From Rotaria sp. Silwood1 (Eukaryota > Rotifera > Eurotatoria > Philodinida > Philodinidae): 64,000 nt of DNA. The notes beneath the pieces are model-generated. The model was not told where the DNA came from and made no database searches. It saw nothing but the letters and a program-made list of their open reading frames with translations. The position numbers and the translations under genes are program-made. The stretch spans positions 186,001 to 250,000 of the forward strand of contig CAJNOP010000172.1 of the NCBI GenBank assembly GCA_905250075.1, written 5' to 3'. Below, one piece after another: positions 37,661 through 50,061 of the stretch (the first letter of the stretch is position 1; every line of letters starts with the position of its first letter).

Positions 37661-37734
37661 TCTGTAGTAGTATAATGATGTGAGTATATCGGTTTGTCGA
37701 ACCGAAGACCAGGGTTCGATTCCCTGCTGCGGAG
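37661..37734 (+). tRNA. Diverged tRNA-Asp(GTC)-like gene
   Basis: It folds as a cloverleaf. The acceptor stem TCTGTAG/CTGCGGA has two G-T pairs. The anticodon stem is TCGGT/ACCGA around loop TTGTCGA (anticodon GTC), and the T arm is CAGGG-TTCGATT-CCCTG. The D loop is enlarged to 10 nt and lacks the normal GG pair. The internal B box is intact. It lies 270 bp upstream of a canonical tRNA-Asp on the same strand. It may be a decaying duplicate or a functional variant; compensated stems argue against simple decay. Confidence 0.6.
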
Positions 37735-38004
37735 TTGTTATATTTTTATTCTGATGCAATGTCTGTTTGCATGCAGAACAGCAAAAAAACAAACAGTCAG
37801 CTGTCACATAAATGATTATTTGTGCGAGGTTTTTATTCCTTTCCTTTGCATGTTTATAAAGGAGAATGTTTTTCTCTCATCCAATTCATAATAAGCATAT
37901 TCTATCAGAATCCTTCTTTCATTTCGCTTGAATGTTGAAATTTGATTACTTTATTGATGAACGAAGTTTGTATTGTGTAGTTCAGTTCATGAGAAAAAAG
38001 AATG

Positions 38005-38076
38005 TCCGCGGTAGTATAGTGGTTAGTATCCCCGCCTGTCACGCGGGAAACCGGGGTTCGATTCCCCGCCGCGGAG
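38005..38076 (+). tRNA. tRNA-Asp (anticodon GTC)
   Basis: 72 nt with no intron. The acceptor stem TCCGCGG/CCGCGGA pairs fully, with discriminator G. The D arm is standard with GG, the anticodon stem is CCCGC/GCGGG with loop CTGTCAC, and the T arm is CGGGG-TTCGATT-CCCCG. A T-rich run follows within 15 bp, which fits RNA polymerase III termination. Confidence 0.97.
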
Positions 38077-40596
38077 TAACTTAAGTTTTCTTTTTTTGTT
38101 TTCTTTATAAATTGATGTAGTTATTGGAGCAGAGAAAAAAAGGCTACACAAAATACTTAGGTAGTAATATACGTTTTTCTTATTTGAGCTGCCCACTTAA
38201 AAGTTTTCGTTTGTTGTTGTTTTTTAAAGTTTTTGTTGATTAAAATGCAACGCAAAGTACCTGATCTCTTACAAACATGGGTTGCATCTTTTGAGTTCAA
38301 ATATGAGAATCCAAATTATACTACAAACAAGAACTTCAGTGTAAAATACGCAAATGAACGAAAGACAAGCTTTTAAAGAATTAAATAACACCTAGTCGAA
38401 ACTCAACTATTTAAAATAGGTTTTACTTGTGTAACTATATTTTTCTTTTAACATCACGATCATTTATCGTCTTGGTATGCTTGGAATGTGCGTGGCTGAA
38501 AAAAAAGGTCCACACTCACGTCCCACTTTGACTCATTACGCCATTGAGTGATAGTGAATTCCGTGGTAATACAGCTCTCTTGTTACATAACTTCCTGAAC
38601 AAATCTTTCTTCTTTTCATTCTAGAACTTTCTGTTCGATTGTCTCAAGTTTTCTTCTCCTGTACGTTCTTTTTTCTTGACTTGGTCGAAAAAGGTACGTG
38701 TGTGCATCTTGTTTTCATCCAAATATTCATATAACTACTTTCCCATCGAATAGATAAAAGTGATAAAAAACATGATGACACTCACAACCTGTACTATTCA
38801 AAATCGTTTCCAAGGAGTACCAAACTAAATAGAGGTATGCTAGATTAATGAATATTTGATTAGTAACACTATGGGTTTCGTTGGTAAAACAATTTAGAGA
38901 GAGAATCGATATATTCGCTTACTAAATAAATATCATACAGAGTCGTTGCAAGTGAATCTATTCATTGTCAGGTTAGAACAGGAGGCCAACAATGAATTAT
39001 TGCATATGACGTCTACAGTGATGGAAAGAATCTTTTTGGAAGCAACGAAGTCAAGGATTCAGAGGATAAAGAGTATCATGTTTTAGTAATACCTATCGTC
39101 TTGCCGAACGATTGAATGAAAATGAAAAGTATAGTTGTCAAGTAATAGAATCGATGCATTAGTAAATGACTAATTCTCAACCTTACTTATGATTTTTATT
39201 TGCAGAAAAAGAGCTGAATACGATCTTCGTTGTTTATGCACTCGCTCATTCGATTCAATAGATGGAAAATACAGCCACCGTCAACAACCATAATTCCGTT
39301 ATATTTGTTTTTAATATCCAATGCTCTCATTGTTTTTGACGAGTACAAAAATAAAAATAAAAAGAATATTGGATCTATAGATTATTCCTTTGATTGATTT
39401 CAATATAGAAATATAAAATATAGAAATTTAATAAATCGATCGAATGAAGATGCGGAATATCTTGAATGACTGGTAAAATCAATGGAGAAAGACAATAAAA
39501 AATACTTGTAAATACTCTTTTGTCTTCTGTTAGTGAGACAACCGATATAGTTATTAGGTTCATATTTGTATGAGTTAGTACAATTAAAAAAAGCGCTTCA
39601 TCCGATGGTTGTAGTTGTAAATGTAGAATGAGTAATTTTTCTAAAAGCTTCCAACTGAGTTAAACATTTGGATTCGATAGTTTTAGATAATGCCCTAATA
39701 AAATAGCAAATAAAATTTCGTGTTCTGTTATGGAACATGATTTAATTCATACAAGAATATTTGGTATAAGGATATATTTAACAAGAAGAAAAAAACCAAA
39801 TAAAAATATATCTTCAGCTCTCACCACACTTAATCATTGAATAAGAGTATTTGAAAATAAGGAACAATGTTATTTGATTAATTATCTTCATACATTATCA
39901 AAACAAAATAAAAAAATATAACGATTCGTAAGACATTAAAATCTGAAATTGTTTGTCTAATACTAAATATGCCTAAACACTACATAAAAATATAGGATAT
40001 ATGTACAATAGAGTACTGCTGAAAATCATAACCACAATTTTTCTAGTTCGAATTGTACTCTCACTTTTTCTTTGCCCATTGGAATTGATCTATCTACCAG
40101 CACGAACCAAATTTATATTTGTATAGAATAGACTTGAATGCCTGAATTTAGACACATGAATCTGTTTAAAACGTGATTAAAAGTGAAAATTAGGAACAAA
40201 AATATTTGTCTTCTAATTATCAACTTGATAGATGCTTTGTAAGATTTAGAGTATTTAAATGTATCCACTATAAAATCTATCAAAAATTCACAATGTGAAG
40301 TTCTTTCTTGATACTTGTTGATTTTCTGTATTTTTTATCAAGTACAATAAATAAACTTTCGTACGCACATGATTCTTTGTATGTTTCTTTTTTTCTTAGC
40401 TGCCTTCATTAAAACATCCACGTGGGTAAACTATGACACGCAGAAAGAAGGAGAAAAGATAAGAAAATATATGGTGTGGTGTGAAAGTTGCGAAGCCTCA
40501 ACGTGAGTGAAAAAAAAAAGCAAAACAAAAAAAAGCCAAATAATATATTTATATTCAATTTTACACAAATTGTTAACCCTGAAGTATTATTACTAG
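38077..40596. other. Long non-coding stretch
   Basis: AT-rich; no domain-bearing frame. A CA-rich word (GGTCCACACTCACGTCCC) lies at about 38508-38525. The region just before 40597 is the 5' flank of the aldo-keto reductase. Confidence 0.5.
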
Positions 40597-41583
40597 ATGA
40601 CAAGTAACAAGATTCCAAGAGTTATTCTGGGCTGTGCAACAATGGGTCCTCCAGGGACAAATATTGCCAGAGTCACGACTGTGGATGGAACAAAAGAAAT
40701 GTTTAAGGTTTTACAATCATATGGTTATACTGAACTGGATACTGCTCGAATATACAATGATGGCAAACAAGAAGCTTTTACACGAGAGACGGGTGTGCTC
40801 AATGAAGGATTCACCGTGGCTACAAAAGTGTATCCCGTGGAAGCGGGTATGCATAAACCAGAGAAGCTACGTCAGACATTCGAAACAAGTCTTAAAGAAC
40901 TGGGTCAACAGACCGTCGAAATCTTCTACCTTCATGCACCCGATCGGAGTGTTCCGTACGAAGAAACTCTTGAAGAAATCAATAAACTGCACGAAGAAGG
41001 AAAATTCAAGATATTCGGGCTGAGCAACTATGCGGCTTGGGAGGTAGCACAAATTGCGCAAATCTGTATTTCCAACCAATGGATCCGTCCAAGAGTTTAT
41101 CAGGGCATGTACAATGCTCTTACACGTGCCTTGGAAGAGGAACTCATGCCCTGCTGTCGACACTATGGAATCGACATAGTCGTCTACAATCCCTTAGCTG
41201 GAGGTATTCTCTCTGGACGATATAGATCGTCGTTAGAAATTCCGAAAGAAGGTCGATTCTCCGATGCCGCAGGAAACACAAGTGGGAAGCTTTACCGTGA
41301 CCGATATTTTAATGATGTTTATCTCAATGCCATTAATCGTCTTACACCAATAATAGAAAACCATGGTCTAACTATCACTGAGACGGCGTTTCGATGGCTT
41401 GTGCATCACTCCGAATTGCGTCCTTTCGATGGTGACGGAATTGTTATTGGAGCAAGTAGTGTCGAACAATTGAAGTCAAATCTGAAGGATTTACAAAAAG
41501 GACCACTACCGGACGAGATCGTCCAAGCATTGGATGAGGCATGGCACAGTACTCGAGCCATTGCAAAGACATATTGGAGATAG
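40597..41583 (+). CDS. Aldo-keto reductase, AKR7 (aflatoxin aldehyde reductase) type
   Basis: 328 residues in a single exon, the usual length for AKR7. The NADPH-dependent (alpha/beta)8 barrel fold is shown by the catalytic tetrad: Asp48 and Tyr53 in LDTARIYN, Lys77 in ATKVYP, and His113 in YLHAPDR. Further family blocks are GLSNYAAWEVAQI, YQGMYNALTRALEEEL and YNPLAGGILSGRY. The late VIGASSVEQLKSNL segment binds the cofactor phosphate. Such enzymes reduce aldehydes, including succinic semialdehyde and toxin dialdehydes, in the cytosol. The start ATG is preceded by TATTACTAG, which could be a 5'-UTR splice acceptor. The lack of introns and a 'YNALTR...YNPLAGG' pattern common in fungal homologues raise the possibility of transfer, but AKR7 also exists in animals. 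Confidence 0.92.
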   Translation: MTSNKIPRVILGCATMGPPGTNIARVTTVDGTKEMFKVLQSYGYTELDTARIYNDGKQEAFTRETGVLNEGFTVATKVYPVEAGMHKPEKLRQTFETSLKELGQQTVEIFYLHAPDRSVPYEETLEEINKLHEEGKFKIFGLSNYAAWEVAQIAQICISNQWIRPRVYQGMYNALTRALEEELMPCCRHYGIDIVVYNPLAGGILSGRYRSSLEIPKEGRFSDAAGNTSGKLYRDRYFNDVYLNAINRLTPIIENHGLTITETAFRWLVHHSELRPFDGDGIVIGASSVEQLKSNLKDLQKGPLPDEIVQALDEAWHSTRAIAKTYWR

Positions 41584-41586
41584 ATG

Positions 41587-41592
41587 AATAAA
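41587..41592 (+). terminator. Polyadenylation signal AATAAA
   Basis: AATAAA begins 4 bp after the aldo-keto reductase stop codon; a second lies at 41637-41642. The latter is the more conventional distance for a short 3' UTR. Confidence 0.5.
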
Positions 41593-43230
41593 GACTTCTC
41601 TTCAAATGATCTTCGTTATATTACTTCCACAAAAACAATAAAAAGAAATACAATGGCAGAAATAAATAGAAAATATGAAGAAATGAACATCTTCGGTATC
41701 AGAGGATGTAGATGTGAGAATGTGGGAGTGGGTACTTATTTCGGGAGCACTCAAATTCTCACACCTAACCCAAAATAGGGTTTCTTCTATTTGAAAATTG
41801 TCGAATATCAATCAAAAATGACATAAAATAGATTTCGAGAATAATGCTTAGAAAAAAGTGCTTTACTAGACATAGGATTTCAAGTTCAAAATAGTGCCAT
41901 AAGAAAGACCACATAGAATTACATATTTGGTAAATAATATGACGCTGATGCACTTGTAGAAACAATAACTTCATAGGACTGAAAAAATCATTACTTGTAA
42001 ACATATGATTCAATCGAGACGGTATTCGGCAATTATGGATACAAGAAAGATTGGAATATCGTAGAAGTTCTTATATATTCGAATGTTGTTTAGGCTTAGG
42101 ACTTCTCGAAAATGCTTCGAGTCTTTTTTATTATCTGACTACTTCAGAAAAAAAATTGATTCTCACAATCAGCGCACAAAGCTCTATCGAACTATAACGA
42201 CTAGTAATAGAACGGTGAGACAAGATTTTTTTCCATACTTGAGTGAACCCCATGTGTGCAAAAAAGAATCAAGTTGGCTGTTGATGGGTGGGGTGTGAAA
42301 ATGAGTGTATTTTTTTCTCGACGAAACAGCCAAGAACATTTGCACCACCCTCATCTATACACACAGCATTCTTTTTACGCATTTTTTTTTCTTTGTCTAA
42401 CTGGGAGTCGCTGTTGACAGTGCACATGATCGGGCAATACGGATTAAGTGATATCGAGTTTTAGTCTCTTTCATGTCAGATTCTATACTAAGAGCTCACC
42501 TCACCATATTGAATGTAATGGTCAGAATAATCAGAGTTAGAGTGTGGGTGTAGATCTTTTGCTTAGTCACATTCACACATCTAAATCAAATTTGTGTTTT
42601 TTTTCTAATCATCAGAATAATCGATAGGCATTGGTCGAATGATTCATCTTGGGAAGAGTCACAACAAATAAAATATTTTTTTTAAGGTTTTTTCTTCCTC
42701 TTTACGGACCACTTTATTACTGATTATTCTCTGGTCTCCGAATGACTCATGTAACTTACATGGTTTCTTTCTTCCTCTGATGCAATTACATCAAAAGATG
42801 GAAAAACGTGTCGCAAGGAACAAAACACAGCAGAAAAAATGTGAAAGAGCGCGTTAAAAATATGCAGGATAGTGACCGTGAAAGTTAGACATCTTTTCTT
42901 TTAATATTTTACCAACTTTCTCATACAGAACACCCATTCATTTCAATATTGAGTTCATCACAATTACAAGAAGAACGAAAAGTTACGTAAAAAGCTCGAT
43001 TACTCAGTCGACAAATCTCAATACTCTTTTCGTCGACTTGTATAGGGTGATGTTTTCTATGAGAAGAACACTGTGTGGAATGATTCATGCAACTTTGAAA
43101 TTGGGTTTTTGGAGTAAAATTTTTATTATGAATTCGTTCATTTAATGTTTCAAATTTAAAAGAACAATAAGCAATAGCTGATTTTTAATTCAGTTCATCA
43201 TTAAATGCCTATTTTAGATTTTTTAACGAG
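41593..43230. other. Non-coding stretch with GT-rich pairs
   Basis: GT-rich/CA-rich pairs occur at 41711-41766, about 42280-42362 and about 42540-42580. No coding feature was recognised before the F-box gene begins at 43231. Confidence 0.5.
41711..41766. repeat. GT-rich hairpin
   Basis: AGATGTGAGAATGTGGGAGTG is matched about 15 bp later by a CACTCAAATTCTCACACCT word, an imperfect inverted copy. Confidence 0.55.
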
Positions 43231-46017
43231 ATGAGCTCCGCTCATAGTCAGATGTCACTGGCTCAAGACAAACATGTCAGACTGTACTCAGGTATGTTAC
43301 TAAGTCGAGTGATTTAGTTCGATGTGCTCTCTTTCTATTCAAAAGATGATGATTTTGATACAATCATCAAACGAATAAAATCCGATTATCACGAAAACAG
43401 TCTGTCAACACCGGTCGAGACGATAACAAACAATGCCGTTGACGTTGATGCTGTCAAAGTTTCCCGAAAGTAAGAATTATAGGATTTGCTTATTACATTC
43501 AGTAAGCAGGCGAATCGTTAGTTTTAGGCCATTGTTGAATAGTTCTTTCGAAATGCTGCCAAACGATTTGATGTTTTCGATCATGTCCTATCTGAGTTCG
43601 ACAGACCTTGTTCAAGCATTTTCTTGTCTCAACCGACGATTTGATTGGCTTGTTCATAAGTCATCGCGTAATTTCACATTTTCGAATGATACATCCCCAA
43701 TTTGGTTAATCGAACATGGGCCATTCGTTGAGAATGTCATTGAAAAGATGACTCTCGACATAACATTAGTACCGAATATTTTTTCATGTTCACATTTGTT
43801 TTTCAATCTACAATCAGTCATTTTAAAATGCTGGGATGTTTTCACAGTTGTATTACACGTCGCTAATTTTTCCGTACTGGCTGCTATTATTTCAACATTG
43901 AATATACTTCGATTATGTGATATTTGGCCTTCTTCTGACTATGACGATGATGATGATGAATCATCTATTTTTAGTGGTCGCTTATACTTGACTGATGTTG
44001 AACAGGTGCGTAAGATAGACGCTTCAGTATATTTATCTTTCGTACACGAAAATTTTTTAGATGAAAATTATTTCCAACACTCTACCCTGCCCCGCCATTG
44101 TACGTTTATCTGTCGAGGAGTGTACAGTTAAAGATATATTCTGTCTTACTGCTCTTGCTCCGAATTTAATCAGTCTGAGAATTAAAGATCTAAAATCGAT
44201 TGATGATTTCTCAAATTATCTACCTCTCTTAAATCGTGTTCAACAAAACTCTCGTCTAGTTCGATTGTACATCGTATGCGAGGAAAACGATGAAGATGAC
44301 GATCATTGGTGTCTTAATTCTATTACAAGATTAATTAGTTATTATCATTTGTCTCTTGAACATGTGACTTTAATTATTCATACTTATCATCTTGTAATCG
44401 ATGGAAGTCGTTTGGAAACAATATTTCAACAATGCCGACGCTTGAGAAAACTAAAATTTACCATTAATTGTGAGGATAAAGAAATTGATGGGATTCAGCT
44501 ATTACATCAGTTTCAGAGTAATTGGTGGCTTGGTGTTGATCGATCGCCAGTACTTGTTCTACGTGACAATGAAAATAAAATCTTTATTGGTTCTATGCCG
44601 TGTGCTTTAAATGTATCTTTAGACTTTCCGACAGATTGGAGTAGATGGCTATTAAATAAGGGACAACTTGATTCACCGCTTTTGTACTTTACGAAAATTC
44701 GATCAATCAGTTTTGCAAATAACAATGAGCAACCAGTGACCCTTGCTTTGTTACGCTTTATCCATCAAGTCTTTCATTCATACGATCAAAAGTTGAGTTT
44801 CAAATACTGGAAATTGGCCTCGTCGCGCAACCTTTTTGAACAGGTTCGTTTCTATTCGAAAGATATCTCTTTTAATGATTAGAGTTGTCATTTCGTCACT
44901 AGGAGTGAGAATGGCACGTTTTTATTTTCTATTGGTTTACAGTTAAATGTGTCGAGTTATATTTCCCTTAAAATTTTCATCTTTTTACAACTTAGAGAAT
45001 CAATTATCTATTGAAACCACAAGAAAACGCAAAATTTAGTTGACACACTTTTCTAAAAAAAGAGAGCAACCCTGTTTAAAAAAAGAGTCATGGCGAAATT
45101 TGTAGAAGATAGAGATTTCAAAGCATACAAGTAGTATCTTTCCGTTCGACTCGAGGCGCAGTGAAAAGCATGAAAAAAGTTATCGCGTGAAAGTTTTTTC
45201 AATATTTTCCCATAACGACCTGCAATGACACTTTTGACTCTCATGCTTCTATAATCGGAACTTTTGACAAAGCTTTAGCTGCAGTTATTGTACACCTCTT
45301 CCAGTTTGCTAACTGGTTTTTGAAAAACCACTTTAATGCTCCAAGTTTGAAGAAATGCTCATTTTCTATAGTTTTCTGATCGTTCTCTATCCGACGACGT
45401 TACTATTGAGTCATTTAAAAAGAGACAGTATCTTCTTCTAGCCTGAAGACTGTTTATTTAGAAGAAACTGATGCATCTCGAGAAATCCGTTAGAGACAAA
45501 AACACACCTTCTAAGTGGTGGAACCATCGGGTGTTTGAACTCTTCTTCAAAAAAAGTAAAAAAATCATAACGATTTACGTCACTGATAACGCGACACATT
45601 ATGCAATACATCAAAATTAGAGTTTTGACTTCATTTTCTTTGATGATGATATTGACTATTGATTTTTAGTTCATCAGCACAAAAACAATATTGCCAATTT
45701 TACCGAATGTAAAACATTTCAATCTGGAATCAGATGAATACGCTGGTCTCGATTCAATAACACTGACTCTATGGCTTCTGTTAGCACCGAATGTGAGAGA
45801 GTTGAATCTAGGTTATATGCCCATGACCGTTAAAATGGCATTTGCTAGACAACTAATCGAACTACGTAAAAAAGACAAACGCGTGAGACCGATTTTCGAT
45901 CGAATTCATAAAGTCAAAATTGTTTCCTATCGAGACAAGTGTCTTAGTGCAACAAAACGGAATTTACGTGATACGTTTCGTAAGATCTTTCGAAAAGCAG
46001 TGATTTCTCATCACTAA
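43231..46017 (+). CDS. F-box protein, upstream tandem copy (five exons)
   Basis: Exons 43231-43291, 43346-43469, 43543-44005, 44061-44843 and 45670-46017 keep phase throughout and give 592 residues. The F-box lies at residues 66-110 (MLPNDLMFSIMSYLSSTDLV, then LNRRFDWLV). The remainder is a long region with repeated leucine-spaced segments (LALAPN-type blocks, LPNVKHFNLE, LLLAPNVRELNLG) resembling irregular leucine-rich repeats. Exon 3 contains an acidic run (DYDDDDDESS) near its end. F-box proteins bind Skp1 and select substrates for SCF ubiquitin ligases. Exon 1 is 61 nt in this gene and its neighbour, and all splice phases agree, which fixes the start. Intron 4 is long (826 bp). The substrate is unknown. 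Confidence 0.82.
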
Positions 46018-47210
46018 AAGCATATCAATGTTTACTATTTTTCGTTATTCTCTTTCGAAATAATCATGAATTGATTTGACTATTCTGTTTTAATTTATCT
46101 ATATTACATTTGTGCTCGTATAGTAAATAACCAATGTGTGAGTATTTGTTTATGTGTAGTTTGATAAATCTTGAGTAAGACACATTTTTCTGCCTAAAAT
46201 ATTCCTGTAAAACGTTCTGTTGCTGAGATTCATTGCAACTGAAATAAATGATTGTGGATTTTGATTCTTCATTATTGCTCCGATAGGTATTAACCATTTT
46301 GAATTCCGAACTAGAAGTTTGAAAGCTTAATGATCAAAGGATAAATTTTTGTTGACTATGTCACGCTTTCTTACTGATAGTTGCTACCATTCATTTTCTG
46401 TCTTTTCAATCAAAAGTGTGACGTAGAATATACCCATTTAAAAACTGATATTTTCACACTAGATACTTTGAAACAGTTTGAGTGTTATTTTGATTTTCAT
46501 GTTTCTCTACTTTTCATGGCTATAACAGAGGTTTTCTATAAAATTCTTAAATATCTTAGAGTCCTTCATCCAAGCAGAGCATCTACAAGTTGAACATATC
46601 GAGTAAATGCTCTGGTAGTTTCCAGACGTTTCGCTAGTATAATAGTATGTTTTAGAGCATACAACAAGCACTGTTGAGGACGAATGATCTAATGACCAGA
46701 TGAAGTACTGATGAAGTTGGTTTCAGTTCTGAATGTGGGTGTGAGCATTTCCCTCATATACCGGCAGAAACACACCTACATTCACACCTATACTTTTCGC
46801 TTACGCATTCAACAACTGTAACACTAAATCAGCGTTGAAAATACTTTCCACCCTGTATTCTTAAATACCTGATTTAACATTGCTTATAATTTTGAAAAAG
46901 TAAATATATCCTCTTGCTAAACTATGGCGCAAAGTTTGCCGGCAACGATCTTCACGATTTCACAGAAAGAAATGAGTATCAACACAATCTATCAAATAGA
47001 TAATCAAACAGTTCTTTCAGACACATTAGAAAAATGCAAAAGACTAGCTTCCAATTACTCTTCTTTCTTGAAAATCATGAATCTTACAAAGAGGACTTCG
47101 AATTACATAAATCCATAGTATGTTAAAGATTCTCATCGGTTCGAGCTCTGATCGAAATATTTCGAATCGATGCAATTTTCTGGTCCACTTTTGTTTTAGA
47201 TTTTGATAAG
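46018..47210. other. Spacer between the two F-box genes
   Basis: It contains a GT-rich hairpin (46731-46783). The plus frame 46924-47118 and others have no recognisable domain. Confidence 0.5.
46731..46783. repeat. GT-rich hairpin
   Basis: GAATGTGGGTGTG (46731-46743) pairs with CACACCTACATTC (46771-46783), 12 of 13 positions, loop 27 bp. Confidence 0.65.
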
Positions 47211-50061
47211 ATGAAACCAATCGATGATCAGATAACGAAAAGTCAAGGCAAAAACAACAGAAACGAGCCAGGTACAATGTTTAATTGACTTTCTAATCAC
47301 ATATAGTTGATTGGTCTTTTTTGAAAGATGATAATGAATCAGTCAACAAACGGCTAAAAGTCGAATTTGAAGACAGTAGCAACCAGATCATTAGTTCACC
47401 TATAACAACCGGCTCTTCAACTTTACCTAAGACTACATCAGATAGAATCACTGAAAAATATCACAGATTTCAAAGTAATACAGTAACATTTGATAAACAG
47501 CCAATCGATTCGATCGCTCCCGTAAGGTAAGAACAAATGCTGATATTTCTATTCAGTGAACGTGCATTTTTTTAATCCTCTTTCTTATTGAAAAGTTGTC
47601 TTGAAATGTTACCAAACGAGCTCCTATTCACGTTGATTTCTTATCTGAGTTCACCTGATTTTGTTCAAGCATTTTTTGGTCTCAATCGACGATTCAATAC
47701 GATCGTTCTAGAATCTGCTCGTTACTTCAGCTTTCCGTCTAATATTGCACGGAAATGGTTGATTAACTCAATGCCATATATCGAAAATGTGATCGAAACA
47801 ATCTCTCTCGAAACTACATCGGTACCAAATATATTTCCATGTACATATTTATTTCTCAATTTACGTACCATTATTCTCAAATATTCATCATCCTGCACTG
47901 TCGAATTGAATGTTGAACGTCATTCAGCCATAGGTGCCATTATTTCATGTATGAATATACTCCGACTATGCAAAATGTTACCTCTTGATGAAGCAAATAA
48001 ATTATCACTTTTTAGTAGTAATTATTGGTTAACGGAAGATCAGCAAGTGCGTAAGATCTATGTACTTTTTGAAATTTTATTCAGTATGTAAATCAATTAT
48101 TAGGCACGCGACGTTGCCAATAGTTTGCCGTGTCCAGCCATAGTACGCTTATCTGTCGAAGATTGTACAAGTCAAGATATGCTCAGTCTTTGTGCACTCG
48201 CACCCAATTTGACCAATCTGAGGATTATGTCTCTCACACTTAGACATTATCGGAATAATTCTTCTTTTCTCTCATCTTTCATTCCACAACCCACACATCT
48301 AGCTCAATTACATATTAAAGTCAATGATGTCGACAATCCATATGTTAATTCGATCGCGAAATTAATTACTTCTTATCAATCATCTCTCGAACATGTCACC
48401 TTGATTACTCGTACTTCTCAACTTATGTTTGATGGACGATGTCTAGAAACATTATTTCGACCATGTCAACGTCTTAAGAAGCTGATCTTCCTTTTTGAAT
48501 ATACGAATAAAGAAATTAATATCCTTGAACAATTGCACCAATTTCAAAGTGATTGGTGGCTAAATGATCGGCAACCGCCGGTACTTATTCAACGTGATTC
48601 TGATGGTCAAATTTTCATAGGTTCAATGCCCTGTATTTATCCGGTATCATTGAAATTCTCAACTGATCTAAAGAAGTGGTCGCTAAACAAGGGAAATCTT
48701 GATCCATGGCTAGTTTACTTTACTAAAGTAAGAAGAATCAATTTTGTTACCAGCCAAAAAGAAGCAATCACCTTCGATTTCGTGCATTTCATCGGCCACA
48801 TGTTTCGTGCATGCTATCAAGAACTAAGTTTTACGCATTGGAAATTAGCATTCCCAAATATATTTTCTTTCGAACAGGTTCGTTTCTATCTACATTGATT
48901 ACATATGTTGTATAAAAGACAATACAATATCATGGAAGAATTTTCGAAAATGCTGTGATATTATTGAAGGGTTCAGATTTTATCAAAGATAAAATTTCCA
49001 TCATGTTTTTCAATTCTGATTATCGAAAATATTCATGAGCTAGAAAGTTAATCTATGAGATGAGTATTTAAGGTTGACAGCGAAACAACTTGTGGATGCT
49101 TTACACTATTCTCATTTTAAACAAACACTCAATTCCAAAGAACAGTTGTGATAGTATTTCCGCCGTTTTTTTCTATTTTTATTCTTTATCAAATGCTGAT
49201 TGAATTTTAAACCTATCACGATTTTAAGAAGACTGAAATTTTTTCGTGACATTTGAATCATCTAAAAAATTATATCTTGGAGTTAATCGAGCTAAATATT
49301 GCTCCTTGAAAGTTTAAAATACTATCTATTCTTAGCAAAAGGATTTCATGATCATAGTCACAGTAATCTTTTGCAACTTTGTGTCTTGATGACATCTCGA
49401 TCACACAATGAAAAAATCTTTGACTATTTAATGGGACAACAGTAGAGAGAATACAGCGAACTAACTTAGCAGGGATTGAAATGTAAACCGAAACGATAAG
49501 CATGAGAACGTTTAGCATCGAGAAGTTAAACATGCAAAAGACTTCAGTTAAGTATGACGTCTATCGAAAGATTAAAGAATGTGTACAGATGTAGAAACTT
49601 AAGTGATTGAGCGGAATAATTCTGAGTCAGACCTACCTGTTGTCCAGAGCTGCACCTAGTGATAGTGCTTGGAAAAATATTGGCTTTTAGACTCTTTTGC
49701 TATTTTACTTTTCTAGTTACTTAATTCACGAACAATTCCATTACTACCCAATGTCAAGCATCTTAATATGAACTTGTGTGATCTTGATGGAGTGAAAGCA
49801 AGAACATTGATCACATGGCTAATAATGTCACCAAATGTGAAAGAATTATCTCTCAGATTGAAGAATAATACAGATAGAATGCAACTTGGTAATGAATTGA
49901 ATAAACTAGTTAAAACATATGGAGGTTTGAGACTGATATTTGATCGAATTGAAACAGTCAACGTTTTACCAGCTCAAGGCGAATGTGATGCAACGTTAAA
50001 ACTCGATATGTTCTTTATTTTTTCTGATCTCTTTCCAAGAGCGATCTTGCCTTGTCTGTAA
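47211..50061 (+). CDS. F-box protein, downstream tandem copy (five exons)
   Basis: Exons 47211-47271, 47328-47526, 47596-48046, 48104-48877 and 49717-50061 give 609 residues with phase kept at every junction. The F-box is at about residues 90-135 (MLPNELLFTLISYLSSPDFV, LNRRFNTIV). Later blocks match the upstream copy closely, for example LPCPAIVRLSVEDCT, the CALAPNLTNLRI repeat, HQFQSDWWL, IFIGSMPC and LPNVKHLNMN. Exons 1 and 2 are much less conserved than exons 3-5. Intron 4 is again long (839 bp). The role is presumed to be substrate selection in an SCF complex. Divergence with preserved frames indicates that both copies are maintained. Confidence 0.82.
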
